Assembly: GCA_910584485.1 (NCBI GenBank)
Contig: CAJUAV010000007.1
Span: 45,643-109,642, forward strand
Direction: 5' to 3'
DNA length: 64,000 nucleotides
From: an uncultured Alistipes sp.
GTDB taxonomy: Bacteria > Bacteroidota > Bacteroidia > Bacteroidales > Rikenellaceae
The position numbers and the translations under genes were made by a program. Positions 36,698-45,539 of this stretch are shown here, piece by piece. Positions within the stretch are counted from its first letter, which is position 1, and every line of letters starts with the position of its first letter. Below the pieces are notes generated by a model. That model saw nothing but the letters and a program-made list of their open reading frames with translations, did not search any database and was not told where the DNA came from.

Positions 36698-37648
36698 CTA
36701 CAAATGTATAAAAATTTCGCCTTGATACGCATCGCGCTCGGCCAATCTTTTTTCGAGCATCGTCCACAGCCGTTCGTTGCGGAGCTTTCCCCACGTCGGG
36801 CCGCACAGAAACCGCGGCGGCGCCTCCGAGGCGAAACGCTCGACGACGATGTCGGGCCGCAGCCGCCGCAGGAGCTCCACCACCAGGTCGAGGTACTCCT
36901 CCGCCGTGCGGAAGCGGAACGCCGACGGATCGGCTTCGTAGCTGCGGGCCATCGCGGTACCCCGAAACAGTTGCAGCTGGTGGAATTTGATCGTCGTCAG
37001 GGGCAGCTCGTTGATCCGCCCGATGCCGTCGAGCAGCATCCGGTCCGTCTCGCCCGGGAGCCCGAGGATGAAATGGGCCCCCACGGGGAGCCCCCGCGCG
37101 GCGGTGCGCCGCACGGCCGCTGCCGCGCAGGCGAAATCGTGGCCGCGGTTCACGGCGCGCAGCGTCGCATCATAGACCGATTCGATGCCGTACTCCACCG
37201 CGACGTAGCGCCCCTCGGCCGCGAGCGCCGCCAGATGATCCAGCAGCCCGTCGTCGATGCAGTCGGGGCGCGTGCCGATCACGAGTCCCTCGATTGCAGG
37301 ATGCGCCAGCGCCTCGGCATAGAGCCCGCGCAGCCGTTCGAGCGGCGCATAGGTATTGGTATGCGCCTGAAAATAGGCGAGGTAACGATGCGCCCCCGCA
37401 TAGCGGCGGGCATGGAATTCGATCCCCTCGTCGATCTGCTGCCGCACCGATTTCGTCGGGCGGCAGTAGGAAGGGGTGAAGGCGGCTGCATCGCAGAAGG
37501 TGCAGCCGCCCGTTCCCCGTGTTCCGTCGCGGTTCGGGCAGGTGAAACCCGCGTCGATCGAGAGCTTCTGCATCCGACCGCCGAAGCAGCGGCGGAAATA
37601 CCCCGCATAGGAGTTGAAGCGGCGCTCGTCGCCCCACGGATAGCTCAT
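36698..37648 (-). CDS. TIGR01212-type radical SAM protein (YhcC-like)
   Basis: A 316-residue radical SAM protein. The cluster cysteines are in CPNRDGTRGTGGCTFC, with the long spacing between first and second Cys that marks the YhcC/TIGR01212 family. Further blocks are SYCRPTKSVRQQIDEGIEF, AYFQAHTNTYAPLERLR, GLVIGTRPDCI, VEYGIESVYDATLRAVNRGHDF and GAHFILGLPGETDRMLL. The reaction is unknown; relatives are suspected of RNA modification. It is 16 bases downstream of the nuclease gene in a minus-strand run. Confidence 0.93.
   Translation of the reverse strand: MSYPWGDERRFNSYAGYFRRCFGGRMQKLSIDAGFTCPNRDGTRGTGGCTFCDAAAFTPSYCRPTKSVRQQIDEGIEFHARRYAGAHRYLAYFQAHTNTYAPLERLRGLYAEALAHPAIEGLVIGTRPDCIDDGLLDHLAALAAEGRYVAVEYGIESVYDATLRAVNRGHDFACAAAAVRRTAARGLPVGAHFILGLPGETDRMLLDGIGRINELPLTTIKFHQLQLFRGTAMARSYEADPSAFRFRTAEEYLDLVVELLRRLRPDIVVERFASEAPPRFLCGPTWGKLRNERLWTMLEKRLAERDAYQGEIFIHL
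36701..36708 (-). promoter_or_regulatory. Promoter -7 element for yitT
   Basis: TACATTTG on the minus strand at the 3' end of the radical SAM gene, about 30 bases before the yitT start. Confidence 0.45.
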
Positions 37649-37664
37649 CGCCCCACCCCGCGTG

Positions 37665-38903
37665 CTACAGTTTCCAGTCGGAGGCGCTGTATTTCCCCTT
37701 CGGCGCGGCGGGCACGTTGCCGAAGAAGGTGAGGCCCGTCTTCTGTTCCAGCTCCTCGATCGAGATCATCGCCTTGGCGGGGGTCATGTTCTCGCCCGTG
37801 TAGGAGCGGTTCTCGAACCAGAAGGCGACGCACTGCAACTCGTCGGCCGAAAGCTGATAGAGCGGCTTGTTCGTGTTGCCCGCCTTCGAGCGGATCATCG
37901 CCTTGTAGCAGTGGGTCGGCACGGTGATCGTGTTGCCGTTCTTGTCCGAGCAGGTCACCTTCGAACCCGCATAGGAGGCTCCCGTCACGACGAAAAGCGT
38001 ATCGGCGCAGACATTCTCCCAGCTCTTTGCTTCGAGCGTCGACCAGACGCCGCTATTGAAGCCGTTCTGCGTCTGCGGCATCATGTTCGTGACATAGAAG
38101 GTCTGTCGGTTCATGCCCTCTTCGGCCGTACGGTCATTCGAGGCGAGCAGGTGGCCGCGCGAATAGCCGAGCGTCTGCGGCTGGTAGGAGTTGTTGAGGA
38201 TGTAGGGCTGCAACGCCTCGGGAATGATCGGGTCATACGCCCACGCATCGGTGCGCTTCACCGAACCTTTGTAGCACTCGTGCAGCGGATAGGCCGCATA
38301 GACGGCGCTGCGGGAGGCAGCGCTGTAGCAAACCGTGTAGTTGCGCAGCCCCTTCACCGAAACGCCCTTCGCCGTCGTGAAATCGGGGCAGACGTGCGTA
38401 GCGTAATAGTAGTCGTTCGGCTTTTCGAGGCGCGTCGGCAGCTCGGGCCAGCCGGGATACCCCCCTGCGATTTCGGGCTCGCCCGCGGGCTGACGGATCA
38501 CCAGCGTGCAGCCGGTGATGCCCGCATAGTCGATCACCAGCTCGGCCGAGCGGGCGGGACCGTGGTTGGCGGCCGCCTTGTAGGTGATCGTGGCGGCATA
38601 GACGGGCAGCCCCTGGCTGTTCGTCTTGAGCGTTCCCTCCGTCGACCAGGCGGGCGTCAGCCACGACCCGTCGTCCTCGCCGACGGGCTTCACCTCGGCC
38701 GTGGCGACCACCGTGCCGATCGGATAGAGCACCTCGTAGGCGATTTTGCCCTCGGCAGCGGCAGCCGACGGCAGCGCGATCGTCAGATCGCACGTCACGC
38801 GCACCTCGGTCGCACCGACCGAAGGTTCGTTGTTCGCGTCGTCGTCGCAGGCGGTCAGCGCCACGACCGACGACAAGAGCATCCACAGGAAAAGTTTTTT
38901 CAT
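37665..38903 (-). CDS. Secreted DNA/RNA non-specific endonuclease (NucA family)
   Basis: A 412-residue lipoprotein (signal MKKLFLWMLLSSVVALTAC). An N-terminal beta-rich domain of about 150 residues (VTCDLTIALPSAAAAEGKIAYEV; ELVIDYAGITGCTLVIRQPAG), resembling BACON-type repeats, is followed by the nuclease. The active site reads YSRGHLLASNDR with His251, a variant of the usual DRGH, and TNMMPQTQNGFN supplies the metal-binding Asn. Being exported, it probably degrades extracellular nucleic acid or defends against it. It sits 13 bases downstream of dtd. Confidence 0.9.
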   Translation of the reverse strand: MKKLFLWMLLSSVVALTACDDDANNEPSVGATEVRVTCDLTIALPSAAAAEGKIAYEVLYPIGTVVATAEVKPVGEDDGSWLTPAWSTEGTLKTNSQGLPVYAATITYKAAANHGPARSAELVIDYAGITGCTLVIRQPAGEPEIAGGYPGWPELPTRLEKPNDYYYATHVCPDFTTAKGVSVKGLRNYTVCYSAASRSAVYAAYPLHECYKGSVKRTDAWAYDPIIPEALQPYILNNSYQPQTLGYSRGHLLASNDRTAEEGMNRQTFYVTNMMPQTQNGFNSGVWSTLEAKSWENVCADTLFVVTGASYAGSKVTCSDKNGNTITVPTHCYKAMIRSKAGNTNKPLYQLSADELQCVAFWFENRSYTGENMTPAKAMISIEELEQKTGLTFFGNVPAAPKGKYSASDWKL

Positions 38904-38916
38904 ATTCGGGTTTGTG

Positions 38917-39366
38917 TTATTTGGTTTTCGAATCCATCCAGATCGTTACGGGGCCGTCGTTGACGAGCGACACCTGCATGTCGGCGCCGAAGCGCCCCGT
39001 CGCGACCGCGCGGCCGAGTCCCGCTTCGAGCCGCCGCACAAAGGCATCGCAGAGCGGGCGCGCAACCGCCTCGGGAGCGGCAGCGACATACGAGGGGCGG
39101 TTGCCGCGGCGCGTCGAGGCCAGCAGCGTAAACTGGCTCACGGCGAGCACCTCGCCGCCGACCTGCCGCACGTCGAGGTTCATCACCCCTGCCTCGTCGT
39201 CGAAGATGCGCAGGGCGACGATCTTCTGCGCGAGGTAGGCGGCATCGGCCTCCGTATCGTCGTGCGTGACGCCGACCAGCACCAGCAGCCCGCGCCCGAT
39301 CCGTCCGACCGGCTCGACCGCCACCGTCACCGCGGCCTCCGTCACGCGCTGAATCACCGCCCGCAT
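38917..39366 (-). CDS. dtd: D-aminoacyl-tRNA deacylase
   Basis: Removes D-amino acids and glycine mischarged on tRNA (EC 3.1.1.96). It has 149 residues, standard length. Diagnostic motifs are the N-terminal MRAVIQRVTEAAV, SQFTLLA with the catalytic-site Thr, and the C-terminal NDGPVTIWMDSK carrying the Gly-cisPro pair. The start at MRAVIQ is set by the family; it overlaps the end of the upstream pseudouridine synthase gene by 13 bases, so the two are translationally coupled. Confidence 0.97.
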   Translation of the reverse strand: MRAVIQRVTEAAVTVAVEPVGRIGRGLLVLVGVTHDDTEADAAYLAQKIVALRIFDDEAGVMNLDVRQVGGEVLAVSQFTLLASTRRGNRPSYVAAAPEAVARPLCDAFVRRLEAGLGRAVATGRFGADMQVSLVNDGPVTIWMDSKTK

Positions 39367-40055
39367 CGCTCCGTCCCTTCGAAACAGGCCCACAGGTTAT
39401 CGCCCGACGGCACGGGGGCCGTCACGTCGACCGCTTCGTGCCGCACGGGGTGGTCGAAGCGCACGCGGCGCGAATGGAGCGAGATGCCGCCGCCCGCGAT
39501 CGAGCGTTTCCCGCCGTATTTCAGGTCGCCGCGGATCGGGCAGCCGATCGCCGCGAGCTGGGCGCGGATCTGGTGATGGCGGCCCGTCAGCAGCTCGACC
39601 TCCAACAGCGTGTAGTGCGTTCCCGCACCGATCATTTCGTAGCGCAGGCGCCCCTCCTTGGCATCGCCTTTGGGGGCGGCGAGGGCCTTCGAGCGATTCG
39701 TGCGGCCGTCGCGCAGGATGTAGTGGCGCAGCTCGCCCCGCTCCGCCTCGGGCCGCTGCTCGACGAGCGCCCAGTAGCGTTTTTCGATGCGACCCTCGCG
39801 GATCATTTCGTTCAGCCGCACGAGCGCCTTCGAGGTCTTGGCGAAGATCACCGCCCCGCTGACGGGACGGTCGATGCGGTGCACGACCCCGAGAAAAACC
39901 GCGCCCGGCTTCGCGTCGCGCGTCTTGATGTAGGCCTTGATCGCATTTTCGAGGGCGGGGTCGCCCGAAGGATCGGGCTGCACCAGATCCCCCGCATGCT
40001 TGTTGACGATCAGCAGGTGGTTGTCTTCGTAGAGGATATCTTCGGGTGAGAACAT
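39354..40055 (-). CDS. RluA-family pseudouridine synthase
   Basis: A 233-residue RNA uridine isomerase. The catalytic Asp lies in HRIDRPVSGAVIFAKTSKA, and the family blocks ILYEDNHLLIVNKHAGDLVQPD at the start, KRYWALVE, LLEVELLTGRHHQIRAQLAAIGCPIRGDLKYG and ISLHSRRVRFDHPV are all present. There is no S4 domain, so it is the short form of the family. The target site in rRNA or tRNA cannot be told. It begins 4 bases after the cytidine deaminase gene. Confidence 0.93.
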   Translation of the reverse strand: MFSPEDILYEDNHLLIVNKHAGDLVQPDPSGDPALENAIKAYIKTRDAKPGAVFLGVVHRIDRPVSGAVIFAKTSKALVRLNEMIREGRIEKRYWALVEQRPEAERGELRHYILRDGRTNRSKALAAPKGDAKEGRLRYEMIGAGTHYTLLEVELLTGRHHQIRAQLAAIGCPIRGDLKYGGKRSIAGGGISLHSRRVRFDHPVRHEAVDVTAPVPSGDNLWACFEGTERCGR

Positions 40056-40059
40056 CGCG

Positions 40060-40515
40060 TCAGAGGATGAAGGTAAAGGGGAGCAGCAGCTCGGCCGAAC
40101 GGACGACGCTCGCCGTGCCGCCGCCGTACATGACGATGCGGATCGGCGTGCGCTGACGGCGTTCGACGTCGACGAGCACCTGGCGGCACTGTCCGCAGGG
40201 ATAGCACTCGCGCTCCGAGGGATCCGAAGCGATGGCGATCGCCTCGATCGGATCGTCGGCGTGGTTCGCCTCGGCATAGAAGAGCAGCGACCGCTCGGCG
40301 CACATGCCCGCGGGGAAGACCTCGCTTTCGAAGTTGCTGCCGTGGAGGATGCGGCCGCTCCGCAGACGCGCTGCGGCGCCGACCCGAAAGTGCGAGAAGC
40401 GGGCATTGGCCCGATCGGTGGCGGAGAGCGCCTCTGCGACGAGCCGGCGATCGGCCTCGGGCAGGCGGTCGAGCGATTCGTAACGCTCGTACTCGAAAAC
40501 GTATTGCTTTTCCAT
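40060..40515 (-). CDS. cdd: Cytidine deaminase
   Basis: Pyrimidine salvage enzyme converting cytidine and deoxycytidine to uridine forms (EC 3.5.4.5). The small tetrameric class, 151 residues. Zinc and catalytic residues are seen in GSNFESEVFPAGMCAERSLLF (Cys and the proton-shuttle Glu of CAER) and in CYPCGQCRQVL (two Cys). It is the first gene of the minus-strand operon cdd, rluA-like, dtd, nuclease, radical SAM, with a promoter 27 bases upstream. Confidence 0.96.
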   Translation of the reverse strand: MEKQYVFEYERYESLDRLPEADRRLVAEALSATDRANARFSHFRVGAAARLRSGRILHGSNFESEVFPAGMCAERSLLFYAEANHADDPIEAIAIASDPSERECYPCGQCRQVLVDVERRQRTPIRIVMYGGGTASVVRSAELLLPFTFIL

Positions 40516-40541
40516 AAGCGATGCAGTTGCGGTGCAATGAA

Positions 40542-40549
40542 CAAAGATA
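40542..40549 (-). promoter_or_regulatory. Promoter -7 element for the cdd operon
   Basis: TATCTTTG on the minus strand, leader of about 20 bases. Confidence 0.6.
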
Positions 40550-40679
40550 ACCTATTTTTCCGTAACGGGCAACAGTCGGGCCGTTTTCTTCGCGCAGGAA
40601 CGAAAAAAGCAGCGGGGAGGGGCATGCGGAGGCGGGAGGAAAGAGGCGCGAAGAGGCGTCCGCCGAGGGCGGCGGGGAA

Positions 40680-41356
40680 AGGAACGGATCGTGTTCGGGA
40701 GGCAGCTGGCGAAGGGACGCAGCTTGCGAAGCGCACGCAATGAGCCTTGCGCGAATAGCGGGCCTTCGCGGGGCGAAGCTGCGGCCCGACGCGCTATCGC
40801 GCGCATGTTCGCTCGGGTCGAAGCCTGCGGAGCGCCCGTAACGACCGATGCGGGGCGGGCCTTAAGCGCGCGGCGGCTTCGGCCCGCCGATCCCATGCGG
40901 GATCGAGAGTGATCGCAAAGCCCGCAGCCGAGCGGAGGCTGCAGCGAGCCCTTCGGCGAGTTGCAGCCCTCCGCCAGGGGGCGGCTGCGGGCTGCCATTG
41001 CTGCGCAATGACCGATACGCCGCAATTTGCGACCCGCCGAACAAGCAAGAGACGAGAAACAGCCCTCCGCCAGGGGACGCTGCGGGCTGCCGACCTCTTA
41101 TGAGATCGAACCGACCAGTTCGCCGCCGCCGGCAGGAGGCAGTTCGAGCGGCTCGACGCGAGATTGCCGTTCAGCCGCATGGGGCGGCGGCGAACGGCAC
41201 GCACCTGCGTGCGACCTTCAGGCAGCAGCTTGCGAAGCGCACGCAACGAGCCTTATGCGAGCAGCGGGCCTTCGCCGCCGAAAACTGCGGCCCGCCGATC
41301 CCTCGCGGGATCGAACCTGCGGAACCGCACTGCCCTGCCCGCAATCGGGCGGCATC
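40680..41356. repeat. Structured GC-rich repeat mosaic, block 7
   Basis: No gene. Units include the long hairpin GGGCCTTCGC…GCGAAGCTGCGGCCC near 40760 with short hairpin CGCGCTATCGCGCG, GATCCCATGCGGGATC at 40889-40904, GACCTCTTATGAGATC near 41093 and GATCCCTCGCGGGATC near 41297. The stretch 40885-41085 closely matches 45720-45915 in block 8, and 41060-41240 matches block 6. The first 130 bases upstream of cdd (40550-40680) hold no recognised element. Confidence 0.75.
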
Positions 41357-42367
41357 CTAAAAATACTCCGCCCGATAACGATAGGCGTCGCGCATCCGCT
41401 CGAACGCCTCGGGCGCCCGTTTCAGCGCCTGCGTCTCGGCCTCGACGTCGAAATAGCGGTCGATCGTCGCGCACATCTCCTCCCATCCGATCGGCCGCGG
41501 CACAGGCCGCAGCGCCTCGGGGGGATACCAGTCGCCGAGCGGCAGCCCGAAGCGGCGGGCGATCGCCCGCACGGCCGCCGCCGTGGCATTCGCCTTGCCC
41601 TGCACGGAGTAGCCCGCGATGTGGGGCGTCGCCGCCTCGGCGCGCTCCAGCGCCCGCGGATCGATCGCAGGCTCCCCCTCCCAGACATCGAAGGCGAAGC
41701 GCAACGGGCTGTCGAGCACCGCTTCGGTCGCGACGACGCCTCCGCGCGACGCATTGACGAGCAGCGCATCGCGCTTCATGCGCGCCACGAGCCGCGCATC
41801 GACCAGGTGGCGGGTCGTCGCATCGAGCGGCGTATGGAGCGTCAGCACGTCGGCCGCCTCGGCCACCGCTTCGAGGGAGCAAAAGCCGCTGTGCTCGCGC
41901 GCCTCGCGCGGCGGGTCGCAGCACACCGTGCGGAACCCCCACGCCTCGGCATACTGCCGCACGAGCTCTCCGACATGGCCCACCCCGACGATGCCGAGGC
42001 ACTTTTCGGCGGGTCGCCACCCCCTGCGGCGGGCATCGAGCGCCAGCACCCCCGCAACCCACTGCAACACGCCGCGGGCATTGCACCCCGCCGCGGTCGC
42101 CACCTCGATGCCGTGCGCCGCGCACCACGCGCAATCGATGTGATCGAAGCCGATGGTCGCCGTGACGACGAGCCGCACAGACGAACCGCCGAGCAGCGCC
42201 GCGTCGCAGCGCGTCCGCGTACGGACCACCAGGGCGTCGGCGTCGCGCAGATCGGCCGCCGCAACGGCAGCCCCGGGCAGCGCCCGCACGTCGCACCAGG
42301 GATCCAGGACCCCGTTCAAAAAGGGAATCGCCTCGTCGACCACGACAAGGGGACGTTTCGTCTGCAT
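41357..42367 (-). CDS. pdxB: Erythronate-4-phosphate dehydrogenase
   Basis: D-2-hydroxyacid dehydrogenase of the DXP-dependent pyridoxal 5'-phosphate pathway (EC 1.1.1.290). It has 336 residues. Seen are the N-terminal catalytic domain (VVVDEAIPFLNGVLD, ADALVVRTRTRCDAALL), TIGFDHIDCAWCAAHGIEVATAAGCNARGV typical of PdxB, the NAD loop GIVGVGHVGELV, and HTPLDATTRHLVDA with VNASRGGVVATEAVL. The C-terminal dimerisation region follows TPHIAGYSVQGKANAT. The start MQTKRPLV is supported by the divergent promoter 27 bases upstream. Confidence 0.94.
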   Translation of the reverse strand: MQTKRPLVVVDEAIPFLNGVLDPWCDVRALPGAAVAAADLRDADALVVRTRTRCDAALLGGSSVRLVVTATIGFDHIDCAWCAAHGIEVATAAGCNARGVLQWVAGVLALDARRRGWRPAEKCLGIVGVGHVGELVRQYAEAWGFRTVCCDPPREAREHSGFCSLEAVAEAADVLTLHTPLDATTRHLVDARLVARMKRDALLVNASRGGVVATEAVLDSPLRFAFDVWEGEPAIDPRALERAEAATPHIAGYSVQGKANATAAAVRAIARRFGLPLGDWYPPEALRPVPRPIGWEEMCATIDRYFDVEAETQALKRAPEAFERMRDAYRYRAEYF

Positions 42368-42393
42368 ACGGAAAAGCGTTTTTCGGATCGAGG

Positions 42394-42401
42394 CAAAGAT
42401 A
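42394..42401 (-). promoter_or_regulatory. Promoter -7 element for pdxB
   Basis: TATCTTTG on the minus strand, with TTCGG about 20 bp upstream. Confidence 0.6.
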
Positions 42402-42501
42402 GCGCTTTTTTCCGAACCGCCGCCGCTCCGACGGCCCCTACGTTTCGGAGCGCCGCCCCCAAGAAACACGCCTTCGGCTTTCCGATCTCGCTTTTTTTGC
42501 C

Positions 42502-42509
42502 TATTTTTG
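42502..42509 (+). promoter_or_regulatory. Promoter -7 element for the arginase-family gene
   Basis: TATTTTTG, giving a leader of about 15 bases; diverges from the pdxB promoter about 100 bp away. Confidence 0.6.
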
Positions 42510-42530
42510 TCCAACGGATCATCGACAGAC

Positions 42531-43589
42531 ATGACAACGGACACCCCCTTCGACCCCGACGGCGTGGGTCTCGACAACGGCAACTATTTCGGCATGCCCT
42601 TCACGACCGACGAAGCGGACCTCGTGCTGCTCTCAGCACCGTGGGACGTGACGGTCTCCTACGGCGCGGGAACGGCCTATGCCCCCGACGCGCTGATCGA
42701 GGCCTCGACGCAGCTCGACTTCTACGACCCCGCGGCACCCGACGCCTGGCGGCGCGGCATCGCCACGGCCGAGGTCGACTACGGGCTGCTCGAGCTCTCG
42801 GAGCGGCTGCGCACCGATGCCCGCCGCGTCATCGAACACCTCGAGCGCGGCGGCGCCGTGACGGACGACGCCGTGGTGCGCAAGCTCCGCCGCGTGAACG
42901 AGGGGAGCTGCCGCCTCAACGCCGTCATCGGCGAGGAGGCGCGCCGCTACCTCGACCGCGGCAAACGGGTCGGCCTCGTCGGCGGCGACCACTCGACCCC
43001 CTACGGGCTGGTGCGGGCGCTGGGCGAACGGCACGCGCATTTCGGCATCCTCCACATCGATGCCCATTGCGACCTGCGCGAGGCCTACGAAGGGTTCGAA
43101 TACTCCCACGCCTCGATCATGTACAACCTGCTGCGCGACGTGCCGCAGATCGAGCGCATCGTGCAGGTCGGCGTGCGCGACTACAGCGCCGCCGAGCGCC
43201 GTTTCGCCGAGGCTTCGGGACGTGTCGTGCAGTACGACGGCCAGCGGCTGCTCGAAGGGCGCTTCGCGGGCGAGAGCTGGCGCACGCAGTGCGACCGCAT
43301 CGTCGCCGAGCTCCCCGAAGCGGTCTACGTCAGCTTCGACATCGACGGCCTCGACCTCCCCTGCTGCCCCCACACGGGGACTCCCGTCCCGGGCGGCCTG
43401 ACCTACGACGAGGCGGTCTACCTGCTGCAACGCACCGTCGACAGCGGCCGCCGCCTCATCGGCTTCGACGTCGTCGAGGTCTGCCCCGCCGAGGGCGACC
43501 GCACCGATGCGGTCGTCGGGGCGCGCATTTTGTGGAAACTCTGCGGACAAACGCTGCGCTCCGCGCAGCCGTCCGATACGCACCTATGA
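42531..43589 (+). CDS. Arginase/agmatinase/formimidoylglutamase-family hydrolase
   Basis: A 352-residue ureohydrolase. All binuclear manganese ligands are visible: His154 in GGDHS, Asp177, His179 and Asp181 in HIDAHCDL, and Asp270 and Asp272 in SFDIDGLD. The C-terminal VVEVCPAEGDRTDAVVGARILWKL is typical of the superfamily. Substrate is open: agmatine, guanidinobutyrate, arginine or formiminoglutamate are all possible, and no neighbour decides it. Its stop overlaps the start of the next lipoprotein gene by 4 bases (ATGA), coupling the two. Confidence 0.92.
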   Translation: MTTDTPFDPDGVGLDNGNYFGMPFTTDEADLVLLSAPWDVTVSYGAGTAYAPDALIEASTQLDFYDPAAPDAWRRGIATAEVDYGLLELSERLRTDARRVIEHLERGGAVTDDAVVRKLRRVNEGSCRLNAVIGEEARRYLDRGKRVGLVGGDHSTPYGLVRALGERHAHFGILHIDAHCDLREAYEGFEYSHASIMYNLLRDVPQIERIVQVGVRDYSAAERRFAEASGRVVQYDGQRLLEGRFAGESWRTQCDRIVAELPEAVYVSFDIDGLDLPCCPHTGTPVPGGLTYDEAVYLLQRTVDSGRRLIGFDVVEVCPAEGDRTDAVVGARILWKLCGQTLRSAQPSDTHL

Positions 43590-44281
43590 AAAAGACCCTT
43601 TTCCTGCTGCTGCTCGCCGCGCTGGCGGCAGCCTGCTCGCGCCGCTCGGAAGGAGCGGGCGCACGTCTCCGAACGGATGTCGACTCGGTGGCCTACGTGA
43701 TCGGCATGAACGTCGGCCTGAACCTCCAGCGCATGGATTCGACGATCAACGTCGCCGCCGTGTGCGAGGGCATCCGCGACGTCTTCCGCGACAAGAGCCG
43801 CTTCACGACCGACGAGGCGCGCGATTTCTACCTGCGTCACCTGAACTATACGCTGCCCGAGCGCGCCCGCGCTTACGAGGAGCAGTTCCTCGACGACCTG
43901 GCCAAAAAGAACCGCTCCTACGCCCGCACCCGTTCGGGCGTCACCTACGCCGTGGGCGAGCTGGGCGACCAGGAGCGCATCCCCGCCTCGGAACGCGACT
44001 CGGTCGAGCTGCGCTACCGCATCCTGCGCGCCGACGGAACGCCGATCCACACCCCCGCGGCACCGCTCCGCACGACGGTCGGCGAGCTGCGCCGCGGCGT
44101 CGCGGAGAGCGTCAAGCTCATCGGCGAGGGGGGCAGCATCACCGCCTGGCTCCCCGCGCGCGAAGCCTACGGCGCCGAGGGGAATGCCGAGCTCGGCATC
44201 GCTCCGAACAGCACGCTCTGCTACGAAATCGAGCTCGTGCGGCTCGTTCCGTACGCCGAATGGAGCCGTCGCCGGAATTAA
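43586..44281 (+). CDS. FKBP-type peptidyl-prolyl isomerase lipoprotein, short and degenerate
   Basis: A 231-residue lipoprotein (lipobox LAAAC after MKKTLFLLLLAA). The N-terminal part matches the FKBP dimerisation region (DSVAYVIGMNVGLNLQRM; FLDDLAKKNRSYARTRSGVTYAV), and the C-terminal 100 residues follow the FKBP pattern (SVELRYRILRADGTPIHT; AWLPAREAYGAEGNAELGIAPNSTLCYEIELV). The aromatic pocket is only partly kept, since VHYTGxLxDGxxFD reads LRYRILRADGTPIH. It may be a chaperone with weak or no isomerase activity. Overlaps the arginase-family gene by 4 bases. Confidence 0.88.
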   Translation: MKKTLFLLLLAALAAACSRRSEGAGARLRTDVDSVAYVIGMNVGLNLQRMDSTINVAAVCEGIRDVFRDKSRFTTDEARDFYLRHLNYTLPERARAYEEQFLDDLAKKNRSYARTRSGVTYAVGELGDQERIPASERDSVELRYRILRADGTPIHTPAAPLRTTVGELRRGVAESVKLIGEGGSITAWLPAREAYGAEGNAELGIAPNSTLCYEIELVRLVPYAEWSRRRN

Positions 44282-44316
44282 TCCCCCGAAAAGCGGACAA
44301 TATCCTATTTATTTTA

Positions 44317-44324
44317 TACTTTTG
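44317..44324 (+). promoter_or_regulatory. Promoter -7 element for the second FKBP gene
   Basis: TACTTTTG matches TAnnTTTG, about 28 bases after the upstream stop and 35 before the ATG. Confidence 0.55.
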
Positions 44325-44358
44325 CGCTTGCGCAAGTTTTAACAACGAAAACAGACAG

Positions 44359-45471
44359 ATGAAAAACCGTATTCTGACCGCAGCCGTCGCTTGTGCTGCG
44401 ATGATGGTTGCCTGCACGGGCAACGACACGAAGCTCTCGCGCGGCGACGCTTCGAAGATGGATACCCTCTCCTATGCACTGGGTGCCAACATGGCCTACG
44501 GCCTCAACTACCAGATGGCCGACATTCCGTTCGACTACGCCGCTTTCGAGCGCGGCATCGAGGAGGGCGCCTTCGACAAGGCGTCGCAGAGCCACGACGA
44601 GGCGATCGAGCAGCTGCGCGACTACTTCATGAATAAGCGCGCGGCGCGTGCCGCAGCCGTCGCCGCCAAGCGTGCCGAGGCCGACAGCATCCGTCTGGCG
44701 CAGGGCGACTCGACGAAGGTCGAATACCCCGTCGCCGACGAGGGGATGTTCGAGAGCGAGGAGGAGCGCGAAGCCGTATCGTACGCTTTCGGTCAGGATC
44801 TGGGCTCGAATCTGCGCGAGAATCCGCTGCCCGCACCGCTCCAGCTCTACTGGATCACCAAGGCGATGCAGGACGTACGCGACAAGCAGCCCGCAATGGA
44901 CGAAATGGCCGTCAACGGCTACCTCCAGAACTATTTCATGGTGGTCGTGCCGCAGCGCAACGCCGAGGCTTCGCAGGCCTGGCTGGAGAAGGTGGCCAAG
45001 AAATCGGGCGTGAAGAAGACCGACTCGGGGCTGCTCTACAAGGTGGTCAAGGCGGGCGACGAGACGGTCAAGGCGACCGATCCGCGCGACATGGTGAAGG
45101 TCCACTATACGGGCCGCACGCGCGACGGCAAGGTCTTCGATTCGTCGATCTTCAAGAACCGTTCGAAGGAGCAGCAGAAGATGATCCTCGCCCAGAACCC
45201 CGCCGCCGCCGAGCAGGACGAGCCGATCGAATTCGCCCTCAACCGCGTGATCCCGGGTTGGACCGAGGGCATGCAGCTCGTGGGCAAGGGCGGTAAGATC
45301 ATCCTCTGGATCCCCGCCGCACTCGCCTACGGCCAGCAGGGCGCCGGCCGCGACATCGGCCCCAACGAGGCACTCGAATTCGAGGTCGAGCTGCTCGACG
45401 TCACGCCGTTCGAGGAGCCGAAGGCCGAGAGCGAGGAGGCTGCCGCCGACGCGACGACGGAGGCCGAATAA
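44359..45471 (+). CDS. FKBP-type peptidyl-prolyl cis-trans isomerase lipoprotein
   Basis: A 370-residue exported folding factor. Lipobox MVAC after MKNRILTAAVACAAM. Two copies of the N-terminal FKBP helical region are visible (KMDTLSYALGANMAYGLNYQM and EEREAVSYAFGQDLGSNLREN). A complete FKBP catalytic domain covers residues about 230-355 (VKVHYTGRTRDGKVFDSSI; FALNRVIPGWTEGMQLVGKGGKIILWIPAALAYG; NEALEFEVELLDV). The acidic Ala/Glu-rich tail ends the protein. It is a paralogue of the preceding gene but has its own promoter and terminator. Confidence 0.95.
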   Translation: MKNRILTAAVACAAMMVACTGNDTKLSRGDASKMDTLSYALGANMAYGLNYQMADIPFDYAAFERGIEEGAFDKASQSHDEAIEQLRDYFMNKRAARAAAVAAKRAEADSIRLAQGDSTKVEYPVADEGMFESEEEREAVSYAFGQDLGSNLRENPLPAPLQLYWITKAMQDVRDKQPAMDEMAVNGYLQNYFMVVVPQRNAEASQAWLEKVAKKSGVKKTDSGLLYKVVKAGDETVKATDPRDMVKVHYTGRTRDGKVFDSSIFKNRSKEQQKMILAQNPAAAEQDEPIEFALNRVIPGWTEGMQLVGKGGKIILWIPAALAYGQQGAGRDIGPNEALEFEVELLDVTPFEEPKAESEEAAADATTEAE

Positions 45472-45492
45472 CGTCGGAACTTTCCCGAAACG

Positions 45493-45529
45493 GGCAGGCC
45501 GATCCCTTTTGCGGGGGTCGGCCTGTTTC
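45493..45529 (+). terminator. Intrinsic terminator after the FKBP gene
   Basis: Inverted repeat CAGGCCGATCCC / GGGGTCGGCCTG with TTT, 21 bases after the stop. Confidence 0.8.
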
Positions 45530-45539
45530 ATGTACGGGA